From Comamonas sp. SCN 65-56 (lineage in GTDB: Bacteria; Pseudomonadota; Gammaproteobacteria; Burkholderiales; Burkholderiaceae_C), in contig NZ_MEDS01000001.1 in NCBI RefSeq assembly GCF_001724135.1, positions 124,001 through 188,000 on the forward strand: 64,000 nucleotides of DNA. Reading direction: 5' to 3'. This document shows, one piece after another, positions 1 to 8,172 of this stretch. The notes under the pieces are model-generated. The model ran no database searches. It was not told the origin of the DNA and worked only from the letters and a program-made list of their open reading frames with translations. The position numbers and the translations under genes are program-made. Every line of letters starts with the position of its first letter. Position 1 is the stretch's first letter.

Positions 1-2
1 AC

Positions 3-197
3 GACTGGCGGCGTGTGTTGCGGCGTGCCTGGAGCATTCGCTTCTCGCTGCTGGCGGCGGCCTTCACGGCGGCGGAAGTGGTGGTGCCGCTGTTTGGCGA
101 CGTGCTGCCGCGTGGCGCATTCGTGCTACTGGCCTTCGCCGCCAGCATCGGCGCGACCGTGGCCCGCATCGTGGCGCAGCCGGAGATGCACCGATGA
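3..197 (+). CDS. phage holin-like small membrane protein, 5' end outside the window
   Basis: The reading frame is open from the window edge (DWRRVLRRAWSIRF...), so the true start lies upstream. The product is short and has two hydrophobic stretches, around FSLLAAAFTAAEVVVPLF and AFVLLAFAASIGATVARI, separated by a short polar turn. It ends 4 bases into the next gene, a phage-type lysozyme. A small two-segment membrane protein directly before an endolysin is the usual holin position in phage lysis cassettes. The holin call rests on that context and topology, not on a catalytic motif. It belongs to a prophage remnant cut off at about 540. Confidence 0.6.
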   Translation, partial: DWRRVLRRAWSIRFSLLAAAFTAAEVVVPLFGDVLPRGAFVLLAFAASIGATVARIVAQPEMHR

Positions 198-540
198 TCC
201 GGCCGCCGCAAAGACGCACCGTGGCCGCGCTGACGCTGTCCGCCGCCGCCCTGGTCGGCATCGTGCTGCACGAGGGCTACACCGACCGCGCGGTGATCCC
301 GGTCAAGGGTGACGTGCCGACCATAGGTTTCGGCACCACCACCGGGGTGAAGCTGGGCGACACCACCACGCCGCCGAAGGCGCTGGCTCGGGCGCTCACC
401 GACGTGCAGCAATTCGAGGGCGCGCTCAAGCAATGCGTTACCGTGCCGCTGGCTCAGCACGAGTACGACGCGCTGGTGAGCTTCTCCTACAACGTCGGCG
501 GCCGCGCGTTCTGCCAGTCCACGCTGGTGAGAAAACTCAG
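194..540 (+). pseudogene. phage lysozyme (GH24 endolysin), 3' truncated
   Basis: The frame begins with a hydrophobic N-terminal segment (VAALTLSAAALVGIVL) like a signal-anchor-release endolysin. The GH24 catalytic layout follows: Glu in LHEGYTD, then Asp and Thr in GDVPTIGFGTT. The conserved block YDALVSFSYNVGGRAFCQSTL comes later. Homology stops abruptly after LVRKL at about 537. The same frame runs on to 736, but those residues are the antisense of other fragments and do not look like lysozyme. GH24 endolysins normally continue for another 40-60 residues, so the C-terminal helices are lost. This is a decayed lysis gene fused to unrelated DNA. Confidence 0.75.
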
Positions 541-627
541 CCGGTTGGAGATGCGGGTGGTCAGCTCGCGCGCGGCCTTGTCGGTGAAGGTGACGACCAG
601 CAGCGACTCGGGCGCGACGCCCTGGTG
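537..627 (-). pseudogene. fragment of a UvrD/Rep-type superfamily 1 helicase
   Basis: Read on the minus strand from 627 to 537, about 30 codons give HQGVAPESLLVVTFTDKAAR followed by ELTTRISNRL. The segment LLVVTFTDKAARELTTRI matches helicase motif Ia of UvrD-like SF1 helicases (TFTnKAA-E). No Walker A motif precedes it and no later motif follows. Both edges coincide with breakpoints to unrelated sequence, the Sel1-like fragment on one side and the truncated lysozyme on the other. It is a transplanted scrap, not a gene. The motif is distinctive, but the fragment is short. Confidence 0.55.
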
Positions 628-629
628 GC

Positions 630-990
630 AGCGGCGTCTTGCGCCGGAGCAAGCGGTTCAAGATCTATCCCGTCACGACCTGCGACGTAGGCTGGACCCT
701 CGACGTCATCGTCGTAGTCCGAACCGTCCTCGTTGATGGCGTAGTGTGCGTCCTGGGTCAGATCCGTTCTGACCAACTGCGAGAAATACACCCACGTCCA
801 GCATCGCTGTAGGTCACCCTGATCGTGTTCCTCAATGAGCTGGAGCATGGCGTCCGTATCTCCTCTCTTGGCAGCCAGCGTCAGCCAATGCTTGGCGTCT
901 GAAGTGCGGCCCATGCGTTCTGCGATCGCCGCAATCGCTGCTGGGTCATCCGCGCCGGTATCGAGGGGTGGCCAGCGCGCGCCGGAATAT
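630..990 (-). pseudogene. C-terminal part of a Sel1/TPR-like repeat protein, truncated at both ends
   Basis: On the minus strand the frame reads ...DDPAAIAAIAERMGRTSDAKHW LTLAAKRGDTDAMLQLIEEHD and continues through NEDGSDYDDDVEGPAY to EPLAPAQD. WLTLAAKRGDTDAMLQL has the A-x-A-x-GD pattern of a Sel1-like repeat. The only in-frame ATG is at 914, inside the repeat. Open frame continues upstream to about 990, where the sequence changes to the phage fragment on the other strand. Downstream it runs into the helicase scrap at about 628. No function can be assigned beyond the repeat fold. Confidence 0.45.
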
Positions 991-1291
991 CCATTTCGGC
1001 GGCAATGGCTAAATCACCGGTACCGTCAAGGAAAAGGGCCAGCCCGACCAGCCGTTGGTGCGCGAAGTGCTGCTCTACAGCGAGAACACCCACGCCCTGG
1101 TGGCGAGCACGTGGTCTCAGGCTGACGGCACGTACCGCTTCGAGCGCATCGATCCCCAGCAGCGCTACACCGTGATCAGCACCGACTACCAGCAGTTGTA
1201 CCGCGCAGTAGTCGCGGACAGGCGCGGCGGTTCGTTGAACGTACTGTGCTGCAGGCCAGGCCCACTGGTCTGGGCAGGGTTTTCCCGGTAG
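986..1291 (+). pseudogene. phage-type protein fragment with an internal stop codon
   Basis: In one frame the sequence reads RNIHFGGNG, a TAA stop at 1010-1012, then ITGTVKEKGQPDQPLVREVL and on through LLYSENTHALVASTWSQADG to QRYTVISTDYQQLYRAVVAD. The pattern G-ITGTVKEKG...PL-R-V-LY...TWS...G-Y-F--ID...Y-V---DY is typical of a small beta-sandwich module of phage structural proteins. The stop codon falls in the conserved GNG-ITG turn. Recognisable similarity ends near 1219; the last 24 codons to 1291 look non-homologous. A GTG at 1055 could restart translation, but the gene is broken at both ends. Confidence 0.5.
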
Positions 1292-1415
1292 ATTTTTTCG
1301 ATCGCATTTTCTGATTTCATATGGTTTCACCGTTGTTTACCCGTCAATTCGACAGTTAACTGGTAGCTGCAGCTGCCGATAATTCAACGTAAACCATCAT
1401 TCATTCGCATCACTT

Positions 1416-2738
1416 TTGGGTGCGCCGCAGACTGTGCCTCCACCTTCTGTTCTGGTCGATATCGAAAGGCTCCGCGTGGGCATGTTCATTCAGCTCGAAA
1501 TGGGCTGGATGAACCATCCGTTCCCGACGAGCAACTTTCGCATTTCCTCTGCAGAGCAGATACAGGTGCTGCGTGACTTGGGTGTGTCCCAACTGCGTTA
1601 TGTACCGTCAAAGAGTCTGGTGGTGGATGAGGGAGCGCCCTTGGCATCTGGGGATGCGCCCCTGCCTGTGGTGGATGAACCGTCCCAGCCTACGAGCGTA
1701 CAGCGGGATGTTGAAGCTGAAGCGCCGGGGGTGGCACTCAGTTTTGCCGACCACCACGAAGTAGTGCAGGCCAGGTGCCGGGCGCGTTTCAATCAGGCAG
1801 CGTCGCTTTATGCGGAGGTGGCGCAGACGGTGGATTCCGCTCCCGTCGCCGCGCGGGCTCAGGTTGAAGCGCTGGCTCGGGCGGATGTGGCTGAATTGCT
1901 GCAATCGGAAAACTACTCTGTGCATTTGCTGACGGGCATTACCGGTCAGCGCCAGGGTAACCATTGCGTCAATGTGATGGTACTGTCCCTGCTTCTGGGG
2001 CGAGCCCTCGGCCTGGGGGCGCAGGCTCTGGAGCATCTGGCGGTGGCCGGGCTGCTGCACGACATCGGCAAGATTCACCTTCCGGCGCACATTGCGCAAC
2101 CAGGGGCCCCATTGTCGGCAAGCGACAGGCGGGTCTATGAAGAGCATGTGATTCGCTCGGTTGCACTGGCCCAGCGCATGGGGTTTGGAGCCGAAGTTCT
2201 GCTGGCGATAGGGCAGCACCACGAGATGGCCGATGGCAGCGGCTATCCGCGGCGGGTCGAGGCAGCGCAGATGAGTCAGTTCGGCAAGGTCCTGGCCCTG
2301 GTCAATCGGTATGACCGGCTCTGCAACCCTTTGCATGGTGAATCGTCGCACACGCCGCATGAAGCCTTGGCGCGGCTGTTTGCGCAGGAACGCAAGCGCT
2401 TTGATGCCACCACGGTACTGGCCGCCTTCATTCGGCTGATGGGGGTGTATCCGCCGGGCTCACTGGTGCAACTCAACGACGGGCGTTATGCGCGCGTGGT
2501 AGCCAGCAATTCGCAGTCTCCGCTGCGGCCCCTCGTGCTGCCCTTCGTGGCTGGCGTGGCTCGGTGTGATGCGCAGGTCATCGATCTCGGCAGCAATCAG
2601 GAACAGGGGATACGCCGCAGCGTGAAGTTCGATATCCTGTCGGATGAGGCGCTGGAATTCTTCCTGCCGGGGCAGCAGCTGTGCTATTTCTTCGACCGCG
2701 TGCAGCCCGCCGACGCGGCGCAGGAGGGCGTGGCATGA
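1416..2738 (+). CDS. HD-GYP domain c-di-GMP phosphodiesterase with N-terminal DUF3391
   Basis: Predicted cytoplasmic phosphodiesterase hydrolysing cyclic di-GMP. Residues about 13-70 (VDIERLRVGMFIQLEMGWM...) form the DUF3391 domain often found before HD-GYP. The HD-GYP core shows an upstream His at 183, HDIGK at 215-219, HHE at 268-270 and DGSGYP ending at 278, so the metal ligands and the GYP signature are present. No ATG lies in frame after the stop at 1380. TTG at 1416 or GTG at 1434 must start the protein, and neither has a clear ribosome site. The stop overlaps the start of the GGDEF-EAL gene (ATGA), so the two are coupled. Confidence 0.88.
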   Translation: MGAPQTVPPPSVLVDIERLRVGMFIQLEMGWMNHPFPTSNFRISSAEQIQVLRDLGVSQLRYVPSKSLVVDEGAPLASGDAPLPVVDEPSQPTSVQRDVEAEAPGVALSFADHHEVVQARCRARFNQAASLYAEVAQTVDSAPVAARAQVEALARADVAELLQSENYSVHLLTGITGQRQGNHCVNVMVLSLLLGRALGLGAQALEHLAVAGLLHDIGKIHLPAHIAQPGAPLSASDRRVYEEHVIRSVALAQRMGFGAEVLLAIGQHHEMADGSGYPRRVEAAQMSQFGKVLALVNRYDRLCNPLHGESSHTPHEALARLFAQERKRFDATTVLAAFIRLMGVYPPGSLVQLNDGRYARVVASNSQSPLRPLVLPFVAGVARCDAQVIDLGSNQEQGIRRSVKFDILSDEALEFFLPGQQLCYFFDRVQPADAAQEGVA

Positions 2739-5167
2739 TCGCGCAGCTTGACCAGGTCCGCTGGAGGTCCGTGGCGGATGCCCTGGACTTGGCGGCATGG
2801 TTGGTGCATGGCCCGACGCTGCGCATCGCCCATGCCAATGCAGCTGCAGGCCGGCTGGTGGGGCGCGAGCCCGAGGCCATGATCGGCACTCTGGTGCTGG
2901 AGCTTGCATGTACGCCGGAAGACCAGATTTTCTGGGGTCAGAGCCCGCAGGATCTCGCGCTCGGAATCGCGTCGCGCTCCAGCGTTCAGCGTGCCGGCCG
3001 CGACGAACTGATCGTGGTGGATCGCCGTGTCACGGCGCTGCGTGGCGAAGGGGCGCAGGATCTGCTGCTCATGACGATGCGCGATTGTTCGCGCGAGGAA
3101 GCGGCAGAGCGCGCATTGCTGGGACAGATTGCGCAATTGGGCTCGACGCTGGATGCGGCAGCTGATGGAATGCTGAGCTGCGACCTGCAAGGCGGCATTC
3201 GTGCGTTCAACCACGCCTGGGCCAGAATCTGGCAGTTGCCCCAGGGCTTGCTGATTCAACGCAACGACGCCGCGATCGCCGCACACATGCAATCGCTGGT
3301 ACAAGACCCGGCAGCCTACGGCGAGCGCCTGGGCGCGCTCGCGCGGGACCCCATGCACGAGGCACGCGATGTGCTGCATCTGACCGATGGCACGGTACTG
3401 GAGCGGCGCGCGGTGCCGCAATGGACCAACGGTCATCCGAGCGGGCGGGTGTTCACGTTCCGGGACATCACGCTGCAGGTGCGCCAGCAAGCCGAGCTGC
3501 GATTGGCGGCGCAAGCCTTCGAATCCAGTCTGGACGCGATTTTTGTCGCCGATCCCGCCGGCGTGGTGGTGCGTGTCAATCCCAGCTGTGAGCAGCTGTG
3601 GCTGACGGACAGCGCTGCCGTGGTGGGTGTTCCTGCGCTGCAGTTTCTCAGCCCATCGCTCGAGCACGGGAGGCTGATGAAGCAGGTGCGTCAAGCCTGG
3701 AGCCAGGGCAATGTCTGGGAAGGCGAGCTTTTCCTGCCACGCCCGGGTATCAGCACCACGGTGGTGCGATTGTCGTGGGTGGCCTTGCGGGATGCCGCGG
3801 GCGGGCTCTCGCAATCGATTGGCTTCATGCAGGACCTGACGCCGCAGCACGCGGCGGAAAGGCGCGCCGAGGAGCTTGCCTATCGCGATGTGTTGACGGG
3901 TTTGCCCAACCGGCTTTCATTCGGGCAGCGGGTGTCGCAGGCGATTGTCGAAGCCCAGGGCAGCGGCACGGGTTTTGCCATCATGCTGCTCGATCTGGAT
4001 CGGTTCAAGAACATCAACGATTCCCTCGGCCATCCGTTCGGCGATCGGGCCTTGCGGCTGGTGGCGCACCGGCTGCAGGATTGTCTGCACCATTCGGACA
4101 TGCTCTGCCGCATCGGCGGTGATGAGTTCGTCGTTTATCTGCATGCGGCCAACGCGGGTGGTGCGGAGGCGGTGGCGCGGCGCGTGATAGAGGCGGTTTC
4201 GCGCCCGTGTGTGGTCGATGACCTGACGCTGTCGCTGCAATGCAGCATTGGTCTGACGCTGTTTCCGCAGGATGCGGATACGGTGGACGAACTCATCAGT
4301 CAGGCGGATGCCGCGATGAATCGCGTCAAGGAACGCGGCCGCGGCAGCTTTGGTTTCTACCAGCCACGCATGAATGCCGATCTGCTGCCGCGCATGAAGC
4401 TCGAGCATGCGTTGCGCCAGGCCTTGCAGCAAGGACACATGGCGGTGCATTACCAGCCGCAGGTTGACCTGGAAAGCGGCGCCATCGTGGGAGCCGAGGC
4501 GCTGGTGCGTTGGACCGATCCGGAGCTCGGAGCGGTGGCCCCATCCCAGTTCATTCCGCTGGCGGAAGAAACGGGCTATATCACCACGCTCGGCGCCTGG
4601 GTCATGGACAAGGCGATCCATGACGCAGCGCAGTGGGCGGCGGCGGGCGAGCAGCTCAGCGTGGCGGTGAATGTTTCGGCCATCGAGTTTCGGCAAACGG
4701 GTTTCATCGAGCGCGTCACGTCGCTGCTGGCGCGCCACGGACTGGCACCGCACCTGCTGGAACTGGAACTGACGGAAAGCGTGTTGCTCAACGACGTCGA
4801 AGAAATGGAGGCACGCATTGCCACGCTGGCTGCGATGGGCGTGTCGCTGGCCATCGATGATTTCGGCACTGGATATTCCAGCCTGGCCTACCTCAAGCGT
4901 CTGAAGATCCACAAGCTCAAGATTGACCAGTCCTTTGTGCGCGGCTTGCCGCAGGATGAGGGTGACCGGACGATCGTCCAGGCGATCACGAGCATGGGCA
5001 GCGCCCTGCAGATCAAGGTGCTGGCCGAGGGCGTCGAGACCGAGGCGCAGCGCCAAGCCTTGCGGCAAATGGCTTGCGCCTATTACCAGGGGTTTTTATG
5101 TTCTCCGGCACTCCCGGTGGACGAATTTCGCACACTGGCAACGCTCAGGCACGTGGTGCGCGAGTGA
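2735..5167 (+). CDS. PAS-PAS-GGDEF-EAL cyclic di-GMP signalling protein
   Basis: The 810-residue protein starts at the ATG that overlaps the previous stop. Residues 1-370 hold PAS-like sensor segments (about 10-125, 130-250 and 255-370, the last ending in GFMQDLTPQ) with no membrane segment. The diguanylate cyclase domain has GGDEF at 461-465 intact. The product-inhibition RxxD site is absent (HHSD at that place). The EAL domain starts near 555 and has EAL at 588-590 and DDFGTGYSS near 708, so both catalytic halves look intact. It pairs with an HD-GYP protein, making a locus with one synthase and two hydrolase activities. The input signal is unknown. Confidence 0.92.
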   Translation: MIAQLDQVRWRSVADALDLAAWLVHGPTLRIAHANAAAGRLVGREPEAMIGTLVLELACTPEDQIFWGQSPQDLALGIASRSSVQRAGRDELIVVDRRVTALRGEGAQDLLLMTMRDCSREEAAERALLGQIAQLGSTLDAAADGMLSCDLQGGIRAFNHAWARIWQLPQGLLIQRNDAAIAAHMQSLVQDPAAYGERLGALARDPMHEARDVLHLTDGTVLERRAVPQWTNGHPSGRVFTFRDITLQVRQQAELRLAAQAFESSLDAIFVADPAGVVVRVNPSCEQLWLTDSAAVVGVPALQFLSPSLEHGRLMKQVRQAWSQGNVWEGELFLPRPGISTTVVRLSWVALRDAAGGLSQSIGFMQDLTPQHAAERRAEELAYRDVLTGLPNRLSFGQRVSQAIVEAQGSGTGFAIMLLDLDRFKNINDSLGHPFGDRALRLVAHRLQDCLHHSDMLCRIGGDEFVVYLHAANAGGAEAVARRVIEAVSRPCVVDDLTLSLQCSIGLTLFPQDADTVDELISQADAAMNRVKERGRGSFGFYQPRMNADLLPRMKLEHALRQALQQGHMAVHYQPQVDLESGAIVGAEALVRWTDPELGAVAPSQFIPLAEETGYITTLGAWVMDKAIHDAAQWAAAGEQLSVAVNVSAIEFRQTGFIERVTSLLARHGLAPHLLELELTESVLLNDVEEMEARIATLAAMGVSLAIDDFGTGYSSLAYLKRLKIHKLKIDQSFVRGLPQDEGDRTIVQAITSMGSALQIKVLAEGVETEAQRQALRQMACAYYQGFLCSPALPVDEFRTLATLRHVVRE

Positions 5168-5186
5168 CGGTGCGGGGAGATGGGTG

Positions 5187-5363
5187 AAGGTGTCTGCGGC
5201 ACGCTGCCGAGCCGTCATCCTGAACCGGGGTTCAGGTGGGCCAGGGCAACCAGGCATTGGGTTCATCTGACGCGAGATGATCACGCCTGCCGGGTGATGT
5301 ACCTAGTCCGTGCTCTACGAGCATTGGTTCAAGGCAATATAAAGCTCGACAGCACCGCAGACG
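5187..5363 (-). ncRNA. ssrS: 6S RNA
   Basis: The stretch downstream of zapA folds like 6S RNA. Near the 5' end GTCTGCGG and TGCTGTCGAGC pair with GCTCGGCAGCG and CCGCAGAC near the 3' end, giving the long closing stem of about 19 pairs with one small irregularity. The 3' half contains CCTGAACCCCGGTTCAGG followed by GGCTCGGCAG, resembling the corresponding arm of E. coli 6S RNA (CCTTGAACCAAGGGTTCAAGG...). 6S RNA regulates the housekeeping RNA polymerase by mimicking an open promoter. Position beside zapA matches other proteobacteria. The ends are estimates from the stem and promoter. Confidence 0.8.
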
Positions 5364-5369
5364 CTGCCC

Positions 5370-5397
5370 ATTGTAGGCGCGCGGCGGCGCTTGTCCA
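5370..5397 (-). promoter_or_regulatory. sigma-70 promoter of 6S RNA
   Basis: On the minus strand TGGACA (5397-5392) and TACAAT (5375-5370) are separated by 16 bases. This places transcription start at about 5363, where the closing stem of the 6S RNA begins. The match is close to consensus at both boxes. Confidence 0.65.
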
Positions 5398-5405
5398 GCC
5401 GATTT

Positions 5406-5735
5406 TCAGAGCAATTGTCCGTCGCTGCCCAGCGCGTCGTCCAGCCGGGCGGCGAGCTCCTGCCATTGCGCCGCATCGGTGGTTTCCGCCGCTTCGGCAG
5501 CCGGTGGCACCGGCGCTGCGTAGCCGGTGATCTGATCGCCCAGCTCGAACGCGAGGTTGAGCGCCGCCAGTACCGCGATACGCTCGCGGGCGCGCACCTT
5601 GCCTGCGTCACGGATGCGTGTCATGGCGGTATCCACACGCTCCACCGCTTCCAGCAGCCGCGCTTCCTGCCCTTCGGGGCAGGCCAGCAGGTAGGTCTGC
5701 TGCATGATTTGCACTTCCAGCTGCTTGCTGCTCAC
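5406..5735 (-). CDS. zapA: cell division protein ZapA
   Basis: At 109 residues this is the usual ZapA length. ZapA is a cytoplasmic protein that binds and bundles FtsZ filaments at the division ring. The N-terminal half has the ZapA pattern, with LEVQIMQQTYLLACPEGQEARL, then EAVERVDTAMTRIRDAG and RIAVLAALNLAFEL leading into the C-terminal coiled coil. It overlaps the preceding zapB-like gene by 4 bases and is followed by 6S RNA, the standard arrangement in this group. Confidence 0.9.
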   Translation of the reverse strand: MSSKQLEVQIMQQTYLLACPEGQEARLLEAVERVDTAMTRIRDAGKVRARERIAVLAALNLAFELGDQITGYAAPVPPAAEAAETTDAAQWQELAARLDDALGSDGQLL

Positions 5736-5950
5736 GGCTGTTCCTTGTTCTTGGCGGAAGCTGGCAGGCGATCCAGCAGCGATTCGATGCGCGCACGTGC
5801 CGCCTGCAGCCGTGAGCGCAGTGAATCGCGCTCCTGTGTCAGCTCCTGCACCTGCTGCTTCAGCAGTGCATTGGTGCGCTGAAGTTCGGCATGGCGCAGC
5901 AGCAGCCGATCAACGCGCTCGGCGATCTGGGAAATGGAAGGGTTGCCCAT
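5732..5950 (-). CDS. ZapB-like coiled-coil cell division protein (DUF904/TIGR02449 type)
   Basis: This is a 72-residue, almost wholly helical protein. Residues 8-60 form a heptad pattern (ISQIAERVDRLLLRHAELQR, LLKQQVQELTQERDSLRSRL) predicted to be a continuous coiled coil. Small proteins of this kind directly upstream of zapA belong to the ZapB/TIGR02449 family, which links ZapA-FtsZ to other division factors. The stop overlaps the zapA start, so the two are translationally coupled. The assignment rests on size, coiled coil and context. Confidence 0.75.
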   Translation of the reverse strand: MGNPSISQIAERVDRLLLRHAELQRTNALLKQQVQELTQERDSLRSRLQAARARIESLLDRLPASAKNKEQP

Positions 5951-5992
5951 GGGCCGCAGATTGTAAAGACCGTGGCCCGGCTCCGTTAAAAT

Positions 5993-6186
5993 CGACGCTG
6001 TTGGTGCTCGCGGTCGTGGTTCGCACGCCGCAGTTCAACGGGAAGCAGGGAGGGGCTCTTCGCCATGAAGGGCTTGCCCAGCCTGCGCTGCCCCCGCAAC
6101 GGTCAGCGGACGAATCGAATCGATTCACTCTTGCAGCAATACAGCCACTGGGCGCCTTGAACTCCGCCAGCCCGGATACCGGCCAA
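5993..6186 (+). promoter_or_regulatory. cobalamin (adenosylcobalamin-type) riboswitch
   Basis: The leader of the btuB-like gene contains the conserved cobalamin aptamer blocks in order: GGGAAGCAGGG (about 6040-6050), GCTGCCCCCGCAACGGTCAG (about 6089-6108), GCCACTG (6144-6150) and the B12 box GCCAGCCCGGATACCGGCC (about 6166-6184). The spacing is normal for this class. Binding of the cofactor is expected to shut down expression of the downstream B12 uptake genes. A perfect 7-bp hairpin follows at 6197-6215 and could be part of the expression platform. Confidence 0.92.
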
Positions 6187-6196
6187 CGAGGTGGCT

Positions 6197-6215
6197 CGCG
6201 CGCTTGTGGCGCGCG
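6197..6215 (+). promoter_or_regulatory. GC hairpin between riboswitch and btuB, candidate expression platform
   Basis: CGCGCGC (6197-6203), loop TTGTG, GCGCGCG (6209-6215) forms a strong hairpin just 3' of the B12 box and about 60 bases before the btuB ATG. There is no U-tract, so control may work on translation or through Rho. Whether it alternates with the aptamer stem is inference. Confidence 0.4.
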
Positions 6216-6275
6216 CGTCGTGATCGCTCAGAGCCGGCGGGGAAGCTGGCGGAGCTTGTCCTTGAGTTCTCCATC

Positions 6276-8132
6276 ATGAATCGTTTGAATATCCGCCTCG
6301 GGCGCGCACCGGCGCGTGCAGGTCTGTCTCTATCTCTGGCGGCGATGGTGTTGTCTGCGGCGTGGGCCCAGCCTGGCGCCGAGCAGTTGGCACTGGCGGC
6401 CACCGCGCCGCAACTCTCCGAGGTGCTCGTTACCGCCGCGCGGACGGCGCAGCCCCTCACGGATGTGTTGGCGGACGTGACGCTGATCGATCGGGACCAG
6501 ATTGCGCAAAGTGGTGCAGTGACGATCACCGATCTGTTGGCGCGCCAGCCTGGGATCGAGCTCTCCCGCAGCGGCGGGCCGGGCACGGCAACGGGCCTGT
6601 TCCTGCGCGGCGCGGAGACACGCTTTACCGCGGTCTACATCGACGGTGTACGCGTTGACTCGCAATCAACCGGGGGGGCTCCCTGGGAAGCGATTGCGCT
6701 GGGGCAGGTGGAGCGCATCGAAATTGTGCGCGGCCCGGCGGCTGCGGTTTATGGCTCGGATGCCGTGGCTGGCGTGGTGCAGATTTTCACGCGCCAGGGC
6801 GAAGGGCCTTTCGCACCCTACGTCGGCATTGGCGCAGGCAACCGCCGAACGGGCAAGCTGGAGGCCGGGTTTTCGGGCAAGCACGGTGCGCTGGACTATT
6901 CCCTGGGTCTGCAGCGCGACGTCAGCCGGGGCTATGACTCGCACCCCGGCTCCAACCCTGACCGCGATGGCTACCGCCAGACATCGGCGAACGGCCGCCT
7001 CGGCCTGCAGCTGAGCGATGTCCATCGGGTGGATCTGACCAGCACCTATGCTGCCATGGATGCGCAATACGACGGCTTCCTGCCGGGGCTGGATGACCAC
7101 GGACTGAACCGCCTGGCGACGCTGGGTGCGAGCTGGTCGGCGCAGTGGAGCCAGGCCTACAGCACGCGCCTGAGCGTGAGCGAATCGCAGCAGCGCTACG
7201 AGATGGTGCCCACGCCCTATCTGTCCCGGACCCGGCTGCGCAACTACCTGCTGCAAAACCAGTGGAAGGAGGGGGCTCACACCCTCACCGGTACGCTGGA
7301 GCGCCGCGAGGACCATCTCGCCAATGCGCCCATAGACCAGAGCCGTCACCAGGACGGTCTGGCGCTGGGCTACGGCTACGTGGCGGGCGCGCACACCGTT
7401 CAGCTCAACCTGCGCCACGATAGTGACAGCGAATTCGGCGGGCAGACCACGGGCGGCGTGGCCTACGGTTTTGCGTTTGCGCCGGGCTGGCGCGCCACGG
7501 CGGCCGCTGGCACGGCGTTTCGGGTGCCCACGCTGTACCAGCGCTTTTCGGAATACGGCCAGCCGGCACTGCTGCCGGAGAAGGGACGCAACGTGGAGGT
7601 CGGGCTGCACTGGGCGCAGGCGGCCAGCCGTCTGGGCGTCACCCTGTACCGCACTCGCGTCAGCAATTTGATCAATTTTGGAGCTCCTGGCGCATGTCTG
7701 AGCCCATTTGGCTGCTATGAAAATGCGGGCAAGGCGCGCCTGCAGGGCATGACATTGACAGCCGCTCACCAGGTGGCCGGTGTGAACCTGAGCGCATCGC
7801 TGGACCTGCAGCAGCCGAAGAATCTGGCGACCGGCACGCTGTTGGCGCGCCGCGCCCAGCGCTTGCTCAAGGTCGCCGCCGATACCCGGGTTGCCCAGTG
7901 GAAGCTGGGGGCGGAGTGGCAGCTGGCCAGCCACCGGTGGGAAGACGCTGCCAACACCAGTCGCTTGAGTGGCTATGGCTTGGTCAACCTCTACGCCAGC
8001 ACCACGATTGCCCGCCAGTGGGCTGTGTTGGTGCGCGTGGACAACGTCGGCGATAGAAGCTATCAGCTGGCGCAGGGCTATCCGGCGCTGCCGCGCAGCT
8101 TCTTTGTCGGCCTGCGCTGGACGGGGCGCTGA
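6276..8132 (+). CDS. btuB: TonB-dependent outer-membrane receptor, BtuB-like (vitamin B12)
   Basis: The 618-residue protein has a signal peptide (about 1-31, SLSLAAMVLSAAWA). A TonB-box-like LSEVLVTAAR, a plug domain (ITDLLARQPGIEL...GVVQIFTRQ, about 60-170) and a 22-strand-type barrel follow, ending in the aromatic ...SFFVGLRWTGR. The length matches E. coli BtuB. The cobalamin riboswitch in its leader and the btuFCD genes behind it make B12 or another corrinoid the likely ligand. The ATG at 6276 was chosen over the longer open frame because the signal peptide starts there and the riboswitch occupies the upstream DNA. Confidence 0.88.
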   Translation: MNRLNIRLGRAPARAGLSLSLAAMVLSAAWAQPGAEQLALAATAPQLSEVLVTAARTAQPLTDVLADVTLIDRDQIAQSGAVTITDLLARQPGIELSRSGGPGTATGLFLRGAETRFTAVYIDGVRVDSQSTGGAPWEAIALGQVERIEIVRGPAAAVYGSDAVAGVVQIFTRQGEGPFAPYVGIGAGNRRTGKLEAGFSGKHGALDYSLGLQRDVSRGYDSHPGSNPDRDGYRQTSANGRLGLQLSDVHRVDLTSTYAAMDAQYDGFLPGLDDHGLNRLATLGASWSAQWSQAYSTRLSVSESQQRYEMVPTPYLSRTRLRNYLLQNQWKEGAHTLTGTLERREDHLANAPIDQSRHQDGLALGYGYVAGAHTVQLNLRHDSDSEFGGQTTGGVAYGFAFAPGWRATAAAGTAFRVPTLYQRFSEYGQPALLPEKGRNVEVGLHWAQAASRLGVTLYRTRVSNLINFGAPGACLSPFGCYENAGKARLQGMTLTAAHQVAGVNLSASLDLQQPKNLATGTLLARRAQRLLKVAADTRVAQWKLGAEWQLASHRWEDAANTSRLSGYGLVNLYASTTIARQWAVLVRVDNVGDRSYQLAQGYPALPRSFFVGLRWTGR

Positions 8133-8172
8133 CCGGATCGCGGCACGGCCGCATGCGGGCGAAGGTGTTGGA

